A stretch of 64,000 nucleotides of DNA from Madurella fahalii (GCA_029876055.1 CM056875.1:1488001-1552000), one strand, 5' to 3'; counted from the stretch's first letter, positions 37,118 through 49,084 are shown. Numbers and translations: made by a program. The notes: generated by a model from the sequence alone, not told the origin.

Positions 37118-38240
37118 TTAATGCTTAGCCGTGACCTTGTCACCCGTCAACTTCTCCACATACGTCTTCGCCCTAGATTTGGAAGGGGTCTGTTAGCGGA
37201 GATTGCTCTTATTCCCAAGATCCGGGGTTAGCTGGGAAGAGGCGTCAACGTACATGTCACCCATGGCAACCATGCACACGGTTTGCCAGACGCCCAGACC
37301 AATGCGGGGGGTCACACCGCGGTACAAGCCCTTGATGCCGTTGCTCTCGTAGATGTACTTGAACGTGTTGCCGACCGTCATCTTTTTGGGGCGGTTCGGG
37401 TCGTCCTTCTTGCTCTGCATCTCAACACGGATGACCTCGATCGGCTGATTCCATGCCGAGAGACCGCCGCCCAGGGCTGAGGCGGTAATCTTCTCCCAGG
37501 CGCTCAGCTTCTCGCCGTGTTCCTTACCGGTGACTCTGCGGATGCCCTGCTCGGCGAGCCGGCTCAAACCGAAGCGCGAGCCCCAATTGGTCATCTGGCG
37601 AATGGCGACGGCGTTAACGCCCTTGTTGATACCACGGATGCCCTCACGGCGGTAAATGTCCATGAAGGTGGCCCAGGTGCCGGGCGCCTTCTGGCCCGTG
37701 GCCGCCATCTTGTGCTTGGTGATCTCGACCGTCTTCATGCAAGTGCAGAAGCCCATGGTCGCATACGCCTGAGCAACACCGCCAGTCACGCCGCCAATGA
37801 TGCCGCCGCCAAACTCGCTGGCGCCCATGCTGCGGGCATGGTACTCGGCCTCGGAGGCGACGAAGAGCAGTACGGCGCCCTTGGTCGACGCTTCGATCCA
37901 GGCCCAAGGGATCAGACCCTGGTAGACTGCGAATCGAAAGAACAGGGAGATCAGCGACCCGTTTTGGCAGACAGAGAGAAAGCACGTGAAAATTGCAAAA
38001 GCGTGAATGTAACCTACAGCCGAGAACACCACCGCGGTTCCAGATGCGGCCCAGAGCAGTCGCAAAGCCGTCCCCACGGTGAGCCGCCATAGTGGTCTTA
38101 ATGACCTCCAGGGGCTGACCGAGGGTGGTAACCTCAAAGAGATTGAGGCCGGCGCCGAGCAGCAAGTTGGAGAATTTGATGGGCTTCTTCTCCAGCTTGG
38201 GCGGCTGGGAGGCCGGGACGGATGCGACAGCGGCGGACAT
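37118..38240 (-). CDS. YHM2: Mitochondrial citrate/oxoglutarate carrier Yhm2
   Basis: Member of the mitochondrial carrier family in the inner membrane. In yeast Yhm2 exchanges citrate for 2-oxoglutarate and was first found as a mitochondrial-DNA-associated protein. Three exons give 316 residues: 38240-38018, 37926-37254 and 37172-37118, with phases 1 and 2. Carrier repeats show the signature helices: [18 protein letters not shown], a middle [10 protein letters not shown], and [15 protein letters not shown] in the third. [18 protein letters not shown] and [16 protein letters not shown] close repeats one and three. The N-terminus [20 protein letters not shown] and the C-terminus TGDKVTAKH are typical of this subgroup. 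It lies 1.27 kb downstream of, and on the same strand as, citrate synthase, whose product it carries. Confidence 0.92.
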
Positions 38241-39513
38241 GACGAGGCGGATGTTGCTAAAGCGGAGGGGCCCTGACCAAGGGAATAGGGTGCTTCGTCG
38301 CGGGTGGGAGGAAGAGCGTGAAGGACGTGGTTCCGGAAACGCGGGGCTGCTGATGGAGGGTTGAACGGCCGACTAGGAACGATGGATGCAACTAGCAGAC
38401 AATTCGACGGCGGAACGGCGAAGTGAGTCGCACACGAGGAAGACGAAAATAACGTTTGCTAGAAGAAATCTAAGATGCACGTGTTACCGATGGACACTCT
38501 GCCATTGTGGGTTTTCGGATGTGCCCAAAGAGGGCTGTCCCGAGACGAGCTTGTGCTGATGCCTACCCGCGGTAAAGCAACCGCAGAGGGTCCACACTTA
38601 CAGTTGAGACGGTCTCCGATTGCGGGTCGGGCGCAATTTACAACGGCTACTGATAAGAGGAAACTGGCGATGAGTGCGGATGGTTCGGGGAACCGAGTAA
38701 AAGCGATTCGGGTACTTTGTGATGGCTTGAAGGGGAAAAAAAAAAATTGAAGAATCGTTAGATTTGGCGCCGACAAGGCTGGGCCACCCAAACTGCTGGC
38801 AGCACGTTCTTTTTTCGTACTCTGGTGTCAAGGGGCCTAATCTCAACACACGCCAATTGGCGAACACACCCCTGCCTCAACGCCCTCCTCGGCAGCTCAA
38901 CGCAAATCTGGCTGGGGCGATCCTCACGGACCGGGTTTTGGGGTAAAGATTGGAGTCCCCGGACATTCTGCATGCCGAGATAGTCGGTGCAGCCCTGGCC
39001 CGACCGACACAAGCGGCTTCCGTCACCAGAAGGAACAACTACCAAATACATATCACAGCATCAAATGCGCGATCAATCCACGTCGCAAATACTAAAACGA
39101 AAGGATTGCTCGCCTCTGCGCCGTCCATTGCGGCACCTAGGGAGCTGACAGCGCATCTCACACTCCGACCGAGCGTGGGGCGTAAAACCACACCTCAGCA
39201 CACCCGGCCTCAAGGGTCCCCGATCGGGATCCGAAGTCGCATTTGCATGTGTACAACCCCCCACCACCCGTCCATTTCGTCGGCCTTGCATTGCTCACAA
39301 ATGAAACTTTTGGTCCCTTGCCTGCGTCCCAAGGCCCGGAATACGGAATCTGTATCGTACAATCGCAATGGATAGCCATCCGCCCAGTCTATCATCACCG
39401 CCCCGGGCTTTTGAAACCGCTAGATATCCCATCCATTCTATACTAAATGACCGTAAAACGAACCTTTCGCGCCGTGCCCAACTACCTAACCCTAGAGCGC
39501 AATGCGCTTAAAA
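38241..39513. other. Intergenic between citrate synthase and YHM2
   Basis: 1.27 kb holding the YHM2 promoter and the citrate synthase 3' UTR. Contains a run of 10 A ending at 38747. No supported gene. Confidence 0.4.
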
Positions 39514-41195
39514 TTACAACTTCTTGCAGATCTCGATCCACTTCTGAGTCGAGAAGCTCTTGGGCCTTAAGTGACATGTCAGCGAACACCGTCATGGCGT
39601 CTGTGTGACCTTGGCGCATATGTGGCTTACCTCTCGATCGGAGCACCGACGGCACGGTCAATGATCAGCTGGGGCAGAACACCAATGGCGCGCGAGACAC
39701 CGAAGAGGACAGTGTAGTAGTTGGCCTCAGTCAGGCCATAGTACTGCAGGAGAACACCAGAGTGGGCATCGACATTGGGGAAGGGGTTCTTGGTCTTGCC
39801 GTGCTCGGTAAGCACCTTGGGGGCGATCTTGTAGACTTGGCTGACGAGCTTGAACATGGGGTCCTCGGGCATGTACTCTGCAACATGCTGTTAGCACAAA
39901 TCTGTCACGGGCTTGGAGTGAGCAACGCGGGAATCTCGACTTACCTTGAGCGAACTTGCGCTGGGCCATGTAGCGGGGGTCAGTCTTGCGCAGGACGGCA
40001 TGGCCGTAGCCGGGAACGACACGGCCAGCGTTGAGAGTATCCCACAGGTACTTGGTGATGGCCTCGTCGCTGAGGTCATCGCCAATGACCTTCTTCATCT
40101 CGGTGAGCCAGTTCAGCACCTCCTGGTTAGCCAGGCCGTGCAGGGGCCCGGCAAGGCCGTTCAGGCCAGCGGCCAGGGAGAGGAAGGGAGAGCTGAGGGC
40201 GCTGCCGACCAGGTGTGTGGTGTGGGCGCTGACGTTGCCACCCTCATGGTCGGTGTGGATGGTGAGGTAGAGACGGAGGAGCTCGACAAAGTCAGCGTTG
40301 TTGCCGAAGCCGAGCTGGTTGGCAAAGTTGAACGAGTAGTCCTTGTCCTTCTGGACCGCAGCGACCTTGCCACCCTTGAAGACGTTCTGGTAGATGCGAG
40401 CGGCAATGGTGGGGAGCTTGGCAATGAGGTCCATTGAGTCCTCAAAAGTGTAGCCCCAGTAGTCCTTCTTGTGGACGCCTTTGGCGTAGGCGCGGGCGAA
40501 AGAGGACGTCTGCTCGAGAGCCGTGACGGCCATGGAGAACTGGGCCATGGGGTGGAGGTCGGTAGGGCAGCGGTCGATCAGCTCCTCGACGAACTTGGGG
40601 ATCTCAGCCCGGGCAGCCCAGTCGGCCGAGAGATCGCGAACTTGCTGCTCGGTGGGGACCTCGCCGGTAAGGAGAAGCCAGAAGAGACCTTCAGGCAGAG
40701 GCTCCTTGCCGCCAGGCGCCTTGGGGAGAAGCTCCTGGCATTCCGGAATCGTCTTGCCGCGGAATCGGATACCCTCCTCAGCGTCAAGGACAGATCCCTC
40801 CCACACCAGGCACTTAATGCCACGAGCGCCGCCATATACTTGGTCGAGCGTTACCTTGTCGACGACCTTGGAGCCGTGCTCCCTAGTTAGCGACGGCGAG
40901 TTAGCGGGATGGACACGATTAGATCAACTTGACAAGGGAATCGCACTTTCTGAGGGCCTTGATCTCCTCAATCTTCTCGGGCAGGAGCTCGGCGAAGCGT
41001 TCCTTCAGCGTCTGCGACAGAATTGCACGGTCAATGGATGATGTCAGGCTGCAGATCGCGGTCCGGAAGCCGCCGTACCTGGGACTTGGAGGAGTAGCAT
41101 CTTGCGGCCGTGAAGGCAGTGTTTCTGGAGGCGAAAGAGGATGCCTTCAACGAGGCCCTCAGGGCCGAGGAGGCTAGGCGCATAGCTGGAGCCAT
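39514..41195 (-). CDS. CIT1: Citrate synthase, mitochondrial
   Basis: Condenses oxaloacetate and acetyl-CoA in the first step of the TCA cycle. Five exons give 472 residues: 41195-41079, 41011-40947, 40882-39945, 39877-39631 and 39565-39514; all introns are GT-AG. The N-terminus [20 protein letters not shown], rich in Arg/Ser/Ala, is a mitochondrial presequence ending near RCYSSK. Mature protein features: [35 protein letters not shown] with the first catalytic His, [15 protein letters not shown] with the second His, and [17 protein letters not shown] with the catalytic Asp. The C-terminus is [16 protein letters not shown]. There is no C-terminal peroxisomal tripeptide, so I assign it to the mitochondrion. 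Confidence 0.95.
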
Positions 41196-42609
41196 GGTTG
41201 GGGATCTGGTGAGCTGGATGGGGAGTGGTGAGGTGGTGGAGGAAAAGCGGAAGGAAAAAAAAGTTTCGGGCGATCAAGACGGCCGAGCTAGTAAAAAAGG
41301 CGCAGTTGGGGACGGGAATTGGCGGGCTGCCGGAGACATGGGGGCCACAGCGGACGGACCGGGGTTTCGGGCCAAGCTTGGTATCCCATCAAATCAACAC
41401 CAACTGTGCCTACTGCGACGAAGTACCGGGAACGCACCGCCATTCCACTCTCCCGAACTTATCCGCCAACATTCGGCAAATGCGCCCCTGCGAAGCTCTT
41501 CGATCGTGGGGCATGCTTTGATCGCGAAAGTAGGAATCAGCCTGTGGCGGGGGAAATCCGAGTGTCTATTTCTACATAAGCATTGTACCTGTACCTTTCT
41601 TAAGGTAACGAGTCCCAACAGCAAAAACCCATGCTTCCATGGTGCTGAGGTCGCGATGTGTCTGCATTGACGTCACGGTACTCTATTCCCGGTACTGGTC
41701 CGTCCCAACAACAATAGAGTAGGAATCTACCAGTACGTAGTCAAATGCCCATCGAGCGTACTGATGAAATCCGAGAGAACCAGAAAGACCAATTGTCTCT
41801 GAAAGCGCAAAATCCACAACATCTTGGAAATCCTAAAGAAACATACGCCGAATAGGTGGCGGCGGTGCGCATGGGGTAGTTCGGGTTTTTGTTGAGCTTG
41901 GCTCGTTCCCTTTGTTGCTCCATCAAATTTCGCATGCGTGTTGACGGCCCGTCACCAGGCGTCGTAACGCTTAGTCAGGCAGGAGAATTCCGTTGCTTTT
42001 TACTCAGCAGCAAATTGGGCTGCACCATAATAAAAAGCCGCCAACTTTCCTTCAGACCACTCGTCCCCGCCTCTTTCTCCATCCCACAGAGAACGCACTG
42101 GGGGTTATTCATTGCGGTCCTCATCGATTTCATCAAGGCGCCTCAATACGAACGGATATTTCTCAAGTCCAGACTTCCTAGTAGCCCCAGTTCCTATTCT
42201 AGGCCGTCGTTGCGACTGCTGCAGGTGGAAGGAAGGGAATTTTTTTAACAGAATCTGTTGGTTCGATCGCAGGCCTGAGGCAAGAGCAGCGCACTTTGGT
42301 CCAGCTCGCACTTGCAAAAGCCCTGCTCACTCTCATCTCCGCCACTACAAAGACAGGCCTCGCTGCTAAACAGGTTGGGGTTTCACCGGAGTCGCGCACA
42401 TCGAGAGTCTCGTAATTCGTTGATTGCGGCCTCTGAAGAAGAAGAGCATTGACGAAGGCGGCTGGAGCTGCACCCATCGACCCTCCGTACATCTGTGACC
42501 TGGGAGCATGGCATAGACCCCTCTGCCTGATAACTCGGCGCTTATCGTATCGCGAAAAGTACTGGCATCGCCGGTTTCTGCTTGGTCGTCGCACGCGAGA
42601 TCTTTCACC
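41196..42609. other. Intergenic: divergent promoter region of citrate synthase and Seb1
   Basis: 1.4 kb between two divergent genes. Frames here are short and unrecognised. No RNA gene or repeat seen. Confidence 0.4.
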
Positions 42610-45288
42610 ATGGCTTCCGCTGTAGCAGAGTTGGAGGCCGGCCTTCAGGGAATGCTCGCGCTGAAGCCGCCTGGAGTATCTGGCTCTCGGATCACGAACA
42701 TCACGGCGCTGTGCGTCGCCAATGTCCAGGTGAGCAGCATACATTCGGCCCTTGAATTTAGGAGGCTGTTCGTGTATCCGTATTGTTGAGCTAACCCGAT
42801 CCCTTTCATCGCAGTCCGAGTCGCTCCTCATCCAGAAGCTCTTCACCCATTTTAAGAAAACCCCTGGCACACACAAACTGGGAGTACTCTACGTCGTAGA
42901 CTCTGTAACGAGGAAATGGTTGGACCAGGCCAAAGCCCAGGGACAGACCCCAAGCCTGGCTGCGCCAGACGGAACATTCGCCGCAGGCGTGCATAGAGTA
43001 ACTGAACTGATACCCATCTTGATGAACGACATCATCGCCACGGCGCCGGAAGATCAAAAGGTACGCAAAGATCGCACTAAATGCCATTTTATATCTACCA
43101 GACATGTGAGGCATACGCCCGAGGTGACGTCCCAAGGCCGTGGACAGCGGCCGTACGCCGGCAACGGACCTCGGGGCTCTGTCTGCTAAGAGACCGCCTC
43201 GCCCGTGTGTTCTACGTACTCGTACTTTCCTCTCTTTCATCATGGACGGACACTCACAAGGATGTTGCGCGTAGGAGAAGATAAAGAAGCTTGTCGATAT
43301 CTGGGAAAAAGGCCAAACATTCCCAGCTTCCATGGTCAACTCGTTCAAGGAGAAACTGAATGCTCCGCGAGCCACGAGTATGTTCTCTCCCCAACATGCT
43401 GCAGGCACTTCCGTCGGCCTTCCCTTTTCTGCGCAGCCCGCAATGGCGTATGTCCGGCCGCACAATGCTCTAACCGAACCCCTGTCAACAGACGAGTCAA
43501 CAACGCCTCCCGGCAGCCCTCCGCCCAACCTGCTGGCTTCGCTTGGGCCCGGCAGCAAACCGGTGCCGCCACCAAACCCTGCTATTCCAAACATCTTGGA
43601 TACGCTGGCCAGCATTGCGCGGCAGAATGCGACGTCGGCGCAGAGTAATCCCAGCTTGGCGGCTCCGGCTCCGGCCTCCGCTCCGGTATCTGCACCCCCC
43701 ATGTTCAGTACATCTGGTGGTCCGCCTAGTAGTGGCGCAATGCAGCCTGCTCCGCTGCCCGTACAAGCACAGCCAAGCATGCCGTTCCTGCCAACGTCTC
43801 AGCCGGCTGCCCCACCCGTAAATGTGCCAGCGCTGCCGTTTGCGTTCCCTCCGCCTGTGCCGCCCGCCCAAGTACCCCCCGCGGCTGGCCCGGCGGCCCC
43901 GGCCCCGCTAGGCGGCTCAAGTAATCCGGCTGCTGCGACAGTCCAGCTCGTTGCTGCGCTGGCGGCGCAGGGCCTTCCTATTGACAAGATTGCCAGCGTG
44001 ATCCAGATGATGGGCCAGGGCGGTGCGGTACCCCAGGTTCCTCCGCCGCAGATGCCCCAGCCCGCCCAAACCGGGTACGCAGCACCTCCAATCGGCGGTG
44101 CTGGCCCTGGTCCTGCTCCTTGGGAAGCTCCTCGACCTGATGATGCACGTGATCGCAGTGGCTATCATGACGGTATGAGGTCTCCGAACCGTCCTCGCGG
44201 AAGATCACGGTCTCGTTCTCCTCCCCGTTGGGATGGCAGGGGCTCTCCGCGATCGCGGGCCAATGATCGTAGCTTGGACTACGGACGGCCCGGCTCCCCG
44301 CCCGGCCGCGGCCGTCTAGATAGAGACCGTGATCATGGCCGGGGATACCGCCAGCGGTCCCCTCCCGGACGCCGGGGTGACAGTCCCCCAGGCAGCCGGG
44401 AACCGTTCCAACAGGAGAAGTGGGTTGAGTACGACAATACGCTGCGAGATGGCCACATCAGAGTATACAGTCGCACCCTCTTTGTGGGTGGCGTGACGTG
44501 AGTAACAAGGACCCTCTTCGTAGATGTTCTGCAGGAAGTATGGAGAATGGCTAACTAGAGTAGTTGCTCGGAAAACGAACTTCGTGAGATCTTCAACCGT
44601 TTTGGCCAGGTGCAGACATGCATCGTCAACAAGGACAAGAGACACGCTTTCGTGAAGATGTACTTCCGAAAAGACGCCGAGAAGGCAAAGAGCGCGATGG
44701 AGGATCCTCGGAACCAAGAGTTTCAACTTCGGGTATGGCTCAAACGTTTGCTGCTTGCCGAGACCCTGCGCTGACAATACAACGTAGACAAGATGGGGTG
44801 TTGGCTTTGGCCCACGGGACTGCAGTGACTACAATAACGGAATCAGCACCATTCCCATCAACAAGCTGACCGAAGCCGACCGGAAATGGATGCTCACCGC
44901 CCCTTTTGGTGGCAGTGGCGGGCGCCCCATTGTGACTGGTCTGTGCGTCGAGGAACCAGACATCGAAATCGGTGCCGGCGTCTCCTCAAAGGCGATTAGT
45001 CGCCGGATGCAGACCGATAAGAGCGGCAACCATGGTCCAAAATCGAGTCGACGTGAAGAGGAGCCTATACATCCTGGCGGTGGTGGTGGTGGTGGCGCCG
45101 GCGGCGGTCGTTGGCGCCACCGGGATAAGCCGCATCGGGGTCACGATCAAAAGCGAGACGACCGCAACGACAAGACAACCGGGAACGATGACCCGATTGT
45201 CATGGACTTACCGGCGGGAATTACAATGGGCCCAAACGGCATCAACTACCCGCCTAACTTTGCTTTTGGCGCCACAGCGAACCCTTAG
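42610..45288 (+). CDS. NRD1/Seb1-type RNA-binding transcription termination factor
   Basis: Binds the RNA polymerase II C-terminal domain and nascent RNA to direct termination. Six exons give 714 residues: 42610-42729, 42815-43060, 43275-43377, 43492-44497, 44564-44732 and 44788-45288. Residues 1-150 are a CID: LIQKLFTHFKKTPGTHKLGV, LYVVDSVTRKWLDQA, and after intron 2 KIKKLVDIWEKGQTFP. The middle is Pro/Ala-rich and then Arg/Ser/Gly-rich (RGRSRSRSPPRW). The RRM starts at TLFVGGV (RNP2, about residue 363) and continues to KRHAFVKMYF (RNP1). WGVGFGPRDCSDYNNGIS follows, as in Nrd1/Seb1. The end is Gly-rich and then GITMGPNGINYPPN. Intron 3 (114 nt) has no stop and keeps frame, so a longer isoform is possible. 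Intron 2, at 214 nt, is unusually long for this window. Confidence 0.9.
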
Positions 45289-46480
45289 AGGGCAGATGCC
45301 TCCCGTCCGGATAGGAGCTGCTTGCATGGTTCAACTTGCATAAAGCACAATATGGGGGGAAAACAGACAAGCATATCATGCCCTAAAACCGCATGAGTTG
45401 AAACCTCTCCGTAATTCCTCTCTCTCTCTGTGTTTCGTTTTCGTTTTTTTTTTCTAAAAAAGGTTTTCCTTTTCATGGCGGCTCCTGTTGCTGCTATCGA
45501 GGAGTGGCAGACAGGCTCAGTATACCACTAACTACCTAACGGGCTGGGAAGGTCCAGAAATTCTTTCTTTTACTTAATTATTGTTGTTTTTTGTATACCT
45601 TAGTTTATCCTTTGCGAGCAACGTGATATCACGGCTTGGAACGGCACAGAGAGCTCATGCATTGCATGTTGGGAGGTCGGTTGGTTTGTTGGGGACGGGG
45701 TTCTCAGGCTGAGAGAGAGAGAGGTCTGTTTCTCTGGAAGACTCGCAGTGGGCGTTAAGGAATAAAAAGGAGATGAGAGGATCACGGTGGGTGGGAATTC
45801 TGAACCACGTATGGGCGGGTAGAAGTGATTTTGGGGCGCAGGGGGTGGGGTGCAGGTTGGCAGGCATATGCTGCGACATCATCAGTTGTCAGCGCCCCTT
45901 AGTATTAGCAGAGCTATATACCATATTGAGCATCCAATGTTACATAGGAATGTGATTGTATGCTGTGTCAATCTGGTGAGACTGCACAATGGCTACGTGG
46001 CCTGTTGGTTGATATATTCATGAAGACTCTGCTGTTGCATTCCATGAGATGGAATGGAGGTTCTGCAATAGCGATCTAAAGGCTGGTGGGCTTTAGAAGC
46101 TCAGCGAGTAAACTATATATTAGCTACTACATATCGCAGTGCCTGTTGAGCTGTAGAGAACTGTCCCTACGAATCTCGGGTCCTCTGATAAGAGGGACTC
46201 ACTTACTGGGATGATGCTGTGGAAATTGAATCTCGGGAAGAGGGGGAAATATTGTATTTTGCACCATAAATATCAGTGGTTATTCCAGAAAACGCTGAGG
46301 GAGACGAACATGCGAACCACTGAAGATTCGTAGACGAGTTGTCCGTCATGAATGGCGTCCTATTTTGACAGGAGACTAATCCTGGGGGATCAGAATGTGC
46401 TCCGATTCGTGATGTTATCCATCGTCACTCGACCAGCCTTCGGATCCTGCGTGCACGTCACATGACAGTAAGGCCATCAT
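45289..46480. other. Seb1 3' flank, no gene seen
   Basis: Ordinary composition with pyrimidine runs near 45415-45465. It grades into AT-rich DNA after 46480. Nothing supported. Confidence 0.4.
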
Positions 46481-47760
46481 TAATCTTTAGACAAGAGGCA
46501 GAATTTTACATGGTATCTCACACTTGTTGCGAGCTCAATTTAAAGAGCTTTTTTAGCCTACAAAGCAGTCTCTAGCCAAATGGAACATTATATACACATA
46601 ATGTAATGACCTTGGGCTATAGAGGCTTATTATTGCAGTTACCTAGCTTTGTCTATTCCGTCTACCTCATCTATCTTACCACTAGCTGTATTTGCTTTTT
46701 CTACTTATTCTGATAGATATGAAGAGAGATACTAATTTCTACACTATTTCAATATACTTTTTCTTATTAATATATTAGAAGATAATAGTATCACTCACTT
46801 AATTATATATAACTTAGTAAGAGAGTAGAGATTTTTAAGTTACGTAGTATCCAAGTCTATATTTTGTTAAAAATAATAGTGTGAGAATCACTATTAATAT
46901 TTATGAAAACCTTATAGACTTATTCTCAAAAGGACTATTGAGTAAACAATCTATCATCTCTTACTTTATATATATATAATACTAATGTCTATGAAGTACC
47001 TATCTTAACATTAATCCTAATTGTTACGTGGTAAAAAATAAGATAAAATTTACGCTATCTAAGAAAGCTCTAGGTAGAGCGTGCGGGAGCACCGAAATAT
47101 ATGACAGAAATGGGTCAGTACCCAGAGAAGGTTCCAGAATCCTAGGATCACATGACCCCTAGGATCTTGGCCGTTTGGCCTATCTAGGTTCCCACCACGT
47201 AATACTAATACTCTAAAGATTATTATTTATAAGACTACGAACCTAAATCTAATAATACTAATAGTTATGAAGATATATTTTAGATTAACTAGTGAATTTG
47301 ATTTAGTTAGTAGAGTACAATTTAGTTAGAAGGTTAAATTAAAAGTAAAAGAAGTTGAAGAAAAATAAGAGTAAAAGGTTAAGGTAAAGTTATATACTAA
47401 ATGTCTTTAAAGTTTTATATAGATCTTTTTATTCTTTTTTAACTAATATAGTTTTTACTATTATTATTTTCTATTATAAGTTATTTATTTAATGTAGTAT
47501 AGATTTTTATATTATACAATAATAGGAGAATTAATATACTCTTAAGTTAGAGTGTTATATAAAAATAAAGAATAGTATTATATACTAATGACCTGTTATA
47601 GAGTTTTCATCATAGTCTTGTAATTGGTGACCACAACAATATCAGCCTTAATGTTGGAATAGACTGTTATGGAATTTCTGTCATAGTCTCGTAACTAATG
47701 ACCTCAAAGGTATTAGCTTTGACGCTGGAGTAGGTACTTTATAAACACTGGCATGGTCTA
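46481..47760. repeat. AT-rich, degraded repeat DNA (RIP-like)
   Basis: Strong shift to A+T with many TA dinucleotides (for example around 46960-46980 and 47400-47580) and no open frame. It contains TGTTACGTGGTA at 47022-47033, an inverted match to TACCACGTAACA at 51356-51367, and two diverged 71-bp tandem copies at 47593-47734. Differences between copies are mostly C/T and G/A. This pattern fits repeat-induced point mutation of an old mobile element. Confidence 0.7.
47593..47734. repeat. Two diverged tandem copies of a 71-bp unit
   Basis: Units 47593-47663 and 47664-47734 both run CTGTTAT...TTC.GTCATAGTCT.GTAA.T..TGACC...GAGTAG. They differ chiefly by transitions. A third, inverted copy is recognisable at about 51378-51437, on the far side of the young retroelement. 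Confidence 0.65.
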
Positions 47761-47938
47761 TGACAAAGTATGATATGATAAGTTGATTAAGCTTAAGTCT
47801 GTCAAAAGGATCAGGTGCCAAAGGATCAGGATCACAGGATCTAGTGCAGGAGCCAAACCCATATACTCTATTAAGCTAAGGAAGGCTGGCAGCTGACTGC
47901 GCCACTGTACAGACGTCATCCTATACGTGTATCTCATC

Positions 47939-47946
47939 TATAAAAG
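47939..47946 (+). promoter_or_regulatory. TATA box of a probable older LTR
   Basis: TATAAAAG followed by GAGTAAGCCCTCTAG. It sits inside the older element's presumed body, 5' of the young insertion. The context looks like an LTR promoter; weak evidence alone. Confidence 0.35.
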
Positions 47947-48187
47947 GAGTAAGCCCTCTAGCAGAGATAAGGCGGGGCAGACAATGAAGACAAAACACAC
48001 AAAATTCTAAACTTGTAAAGGGGGTTGTTCTGGGAACACGTTGAGGGAGATGGACTACGATGTCTCAGTACCGAAAAGGGTTCGATCAGTGGGCGATAGC
48101 TTCACGAACAGCCTCCTATTGTCATTGACTACACAGAGACTGATCCTTACAGATCAGAAGTTCCCTGCGTGAGAAGGTTTCCCACGG

Positions 48188-48192
48188 GGTTC
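48188..48192. repeat. Target site duplication, left copy (GGTTC)
   Basis: The five bases next to the left LTR, GGTTC, are repeated exactly after the right LTR at 51117-51121. This is the expected integrase footprint of an LTR element. Confidence 0.9.
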
Positions 48193-48407
48193 TGTCAGGT
48201 GCAGGAGGGTGTCAGGTGCAGGCGGGGCACTGCCAGGGTCAGGGGCCTATAAATTACCGGCTTCGCCGGAAGTTTTGGAACGTTCAGAGTTCAACACTGT
48301 CACCTACCACCTCCTTAGAAGCGATAGCTGCGCAGACGCCGCTCCTTCAATGCGAATCATCCTTTCACTCTCCTTTTCTCACAGCAATCCCAATTTTCGA
48401 TCTGACA
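48193..48407 (+). repeat. Left LTR (215 bp)
   Basis: Begins TGTCAGGTGCAGG, with a small internal repeat of GTGTCAGGTGCAGG, and ends TCTGACA. Identical by eye over its whole length to 50902-51116. Confidence 0.95.
48248..48253 (+). promoter_or_regulatory. TATA box in the left LTR
   Basis: GGCCTATAAATTACC. The sequence AGAGTTCAAC, complementary to the primer-binding site, starts 38 nt downstream, a plausible distance for the RNA start. Confidence 0.65.
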
Positions 48408-48408
48408 C

Positions 48409-48418
48409 GTTGAACTCT
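48409..48418 (+). other. Probable self-priming primer-binding site
   Basis: GTTGAACTCT, one base after the left LTR, is the exact reverse complement of AGAGTTCAAC at 48286-48295 within the LTR, downstream of the TATA box. I see no start matching a tRNA 3' end (no TGG...). This is the arrangement known from the self-priming Tf1/sushi group. Confidence 0.65.
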
Positions 48419-48883
48419 CTACCCTTAGGGCGGGGGACCGTTAGGAGATTCGCCGAAGGAGCGTACAGCTTACGAACAGCGACTCCCTAGCTCAGAAGCT
48501 ATCGCAGACGCTATACAGCACAGTCCCTGCAACTGTTCTTCGCTTCTACTGCCTCTAGCACTACGATCTTCGCTTCTCCTAAGCACCTCAGTTGCAGCGA
48601 GCGAGGAAGTTAAACCACTTCGAAGATTCGGCTAGCCTACTGAGTGTCAAGATGACGTTATTCGCAAAGTTCAGCTACCAAGCTACGCAGCTACCCCGCA
48701 CGCGCTAGGACCACGCAAAAATGCAAGAGAAGAAAGATGACGTAATGTAAGAAGCAGTTCCTTCAATCGTCGAGTGACGTACTATTTAGTCAGGCCTGAC
48801 TACTTTCTGTTTCGATTGTCCAAGTGCTTGCAACAGGGCAGTATACTGCCTATGATTAGCTTACGTCTAGGAGCTACGTTATC

Positions 48884-49084
48884 GCTGCTTAAGAGCCGCG
48901 AGAAGTCCTGTGTAGGAGGGAGCCCCTCTACTAGGCAATTGGTTTTGCTGCTTGAGAGCCGCAAGAAGTCCTGTGCAGGAGGGAGCCCCTCTGCTAGGCA
49001 GGATTGAGTTCGCTGCTTGAGAGCTGCGAGAAATCCTTGAGAGCTGCAAGAAGTCCTATAGAGGGAGACCCTCTATTAGGCAAG
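48884..49084 (+). repeat. Imperfect ~63-bp tandem repeat in the retroelement
   Basis: Three to four copies of GCTGCTTGAGAGCCGCGAGAAG...GTCCTGTGCAGGAGGGAGCCCCTCT..TAGGCA start at 48884, 48947 and 49012, with a shortened copy near 49045. The unit contains an inverted GAGGGAG/CCCTCT core. Confidence 0.85.

Noticed and set aside
48401..48425. tRNA-type primer-binding site after the left LTR
   Set aside because: The sequence after the LTR does not begin TGG and I could not match it to a tRNA 3' end; the match to the LTR's own sequence explains it better.
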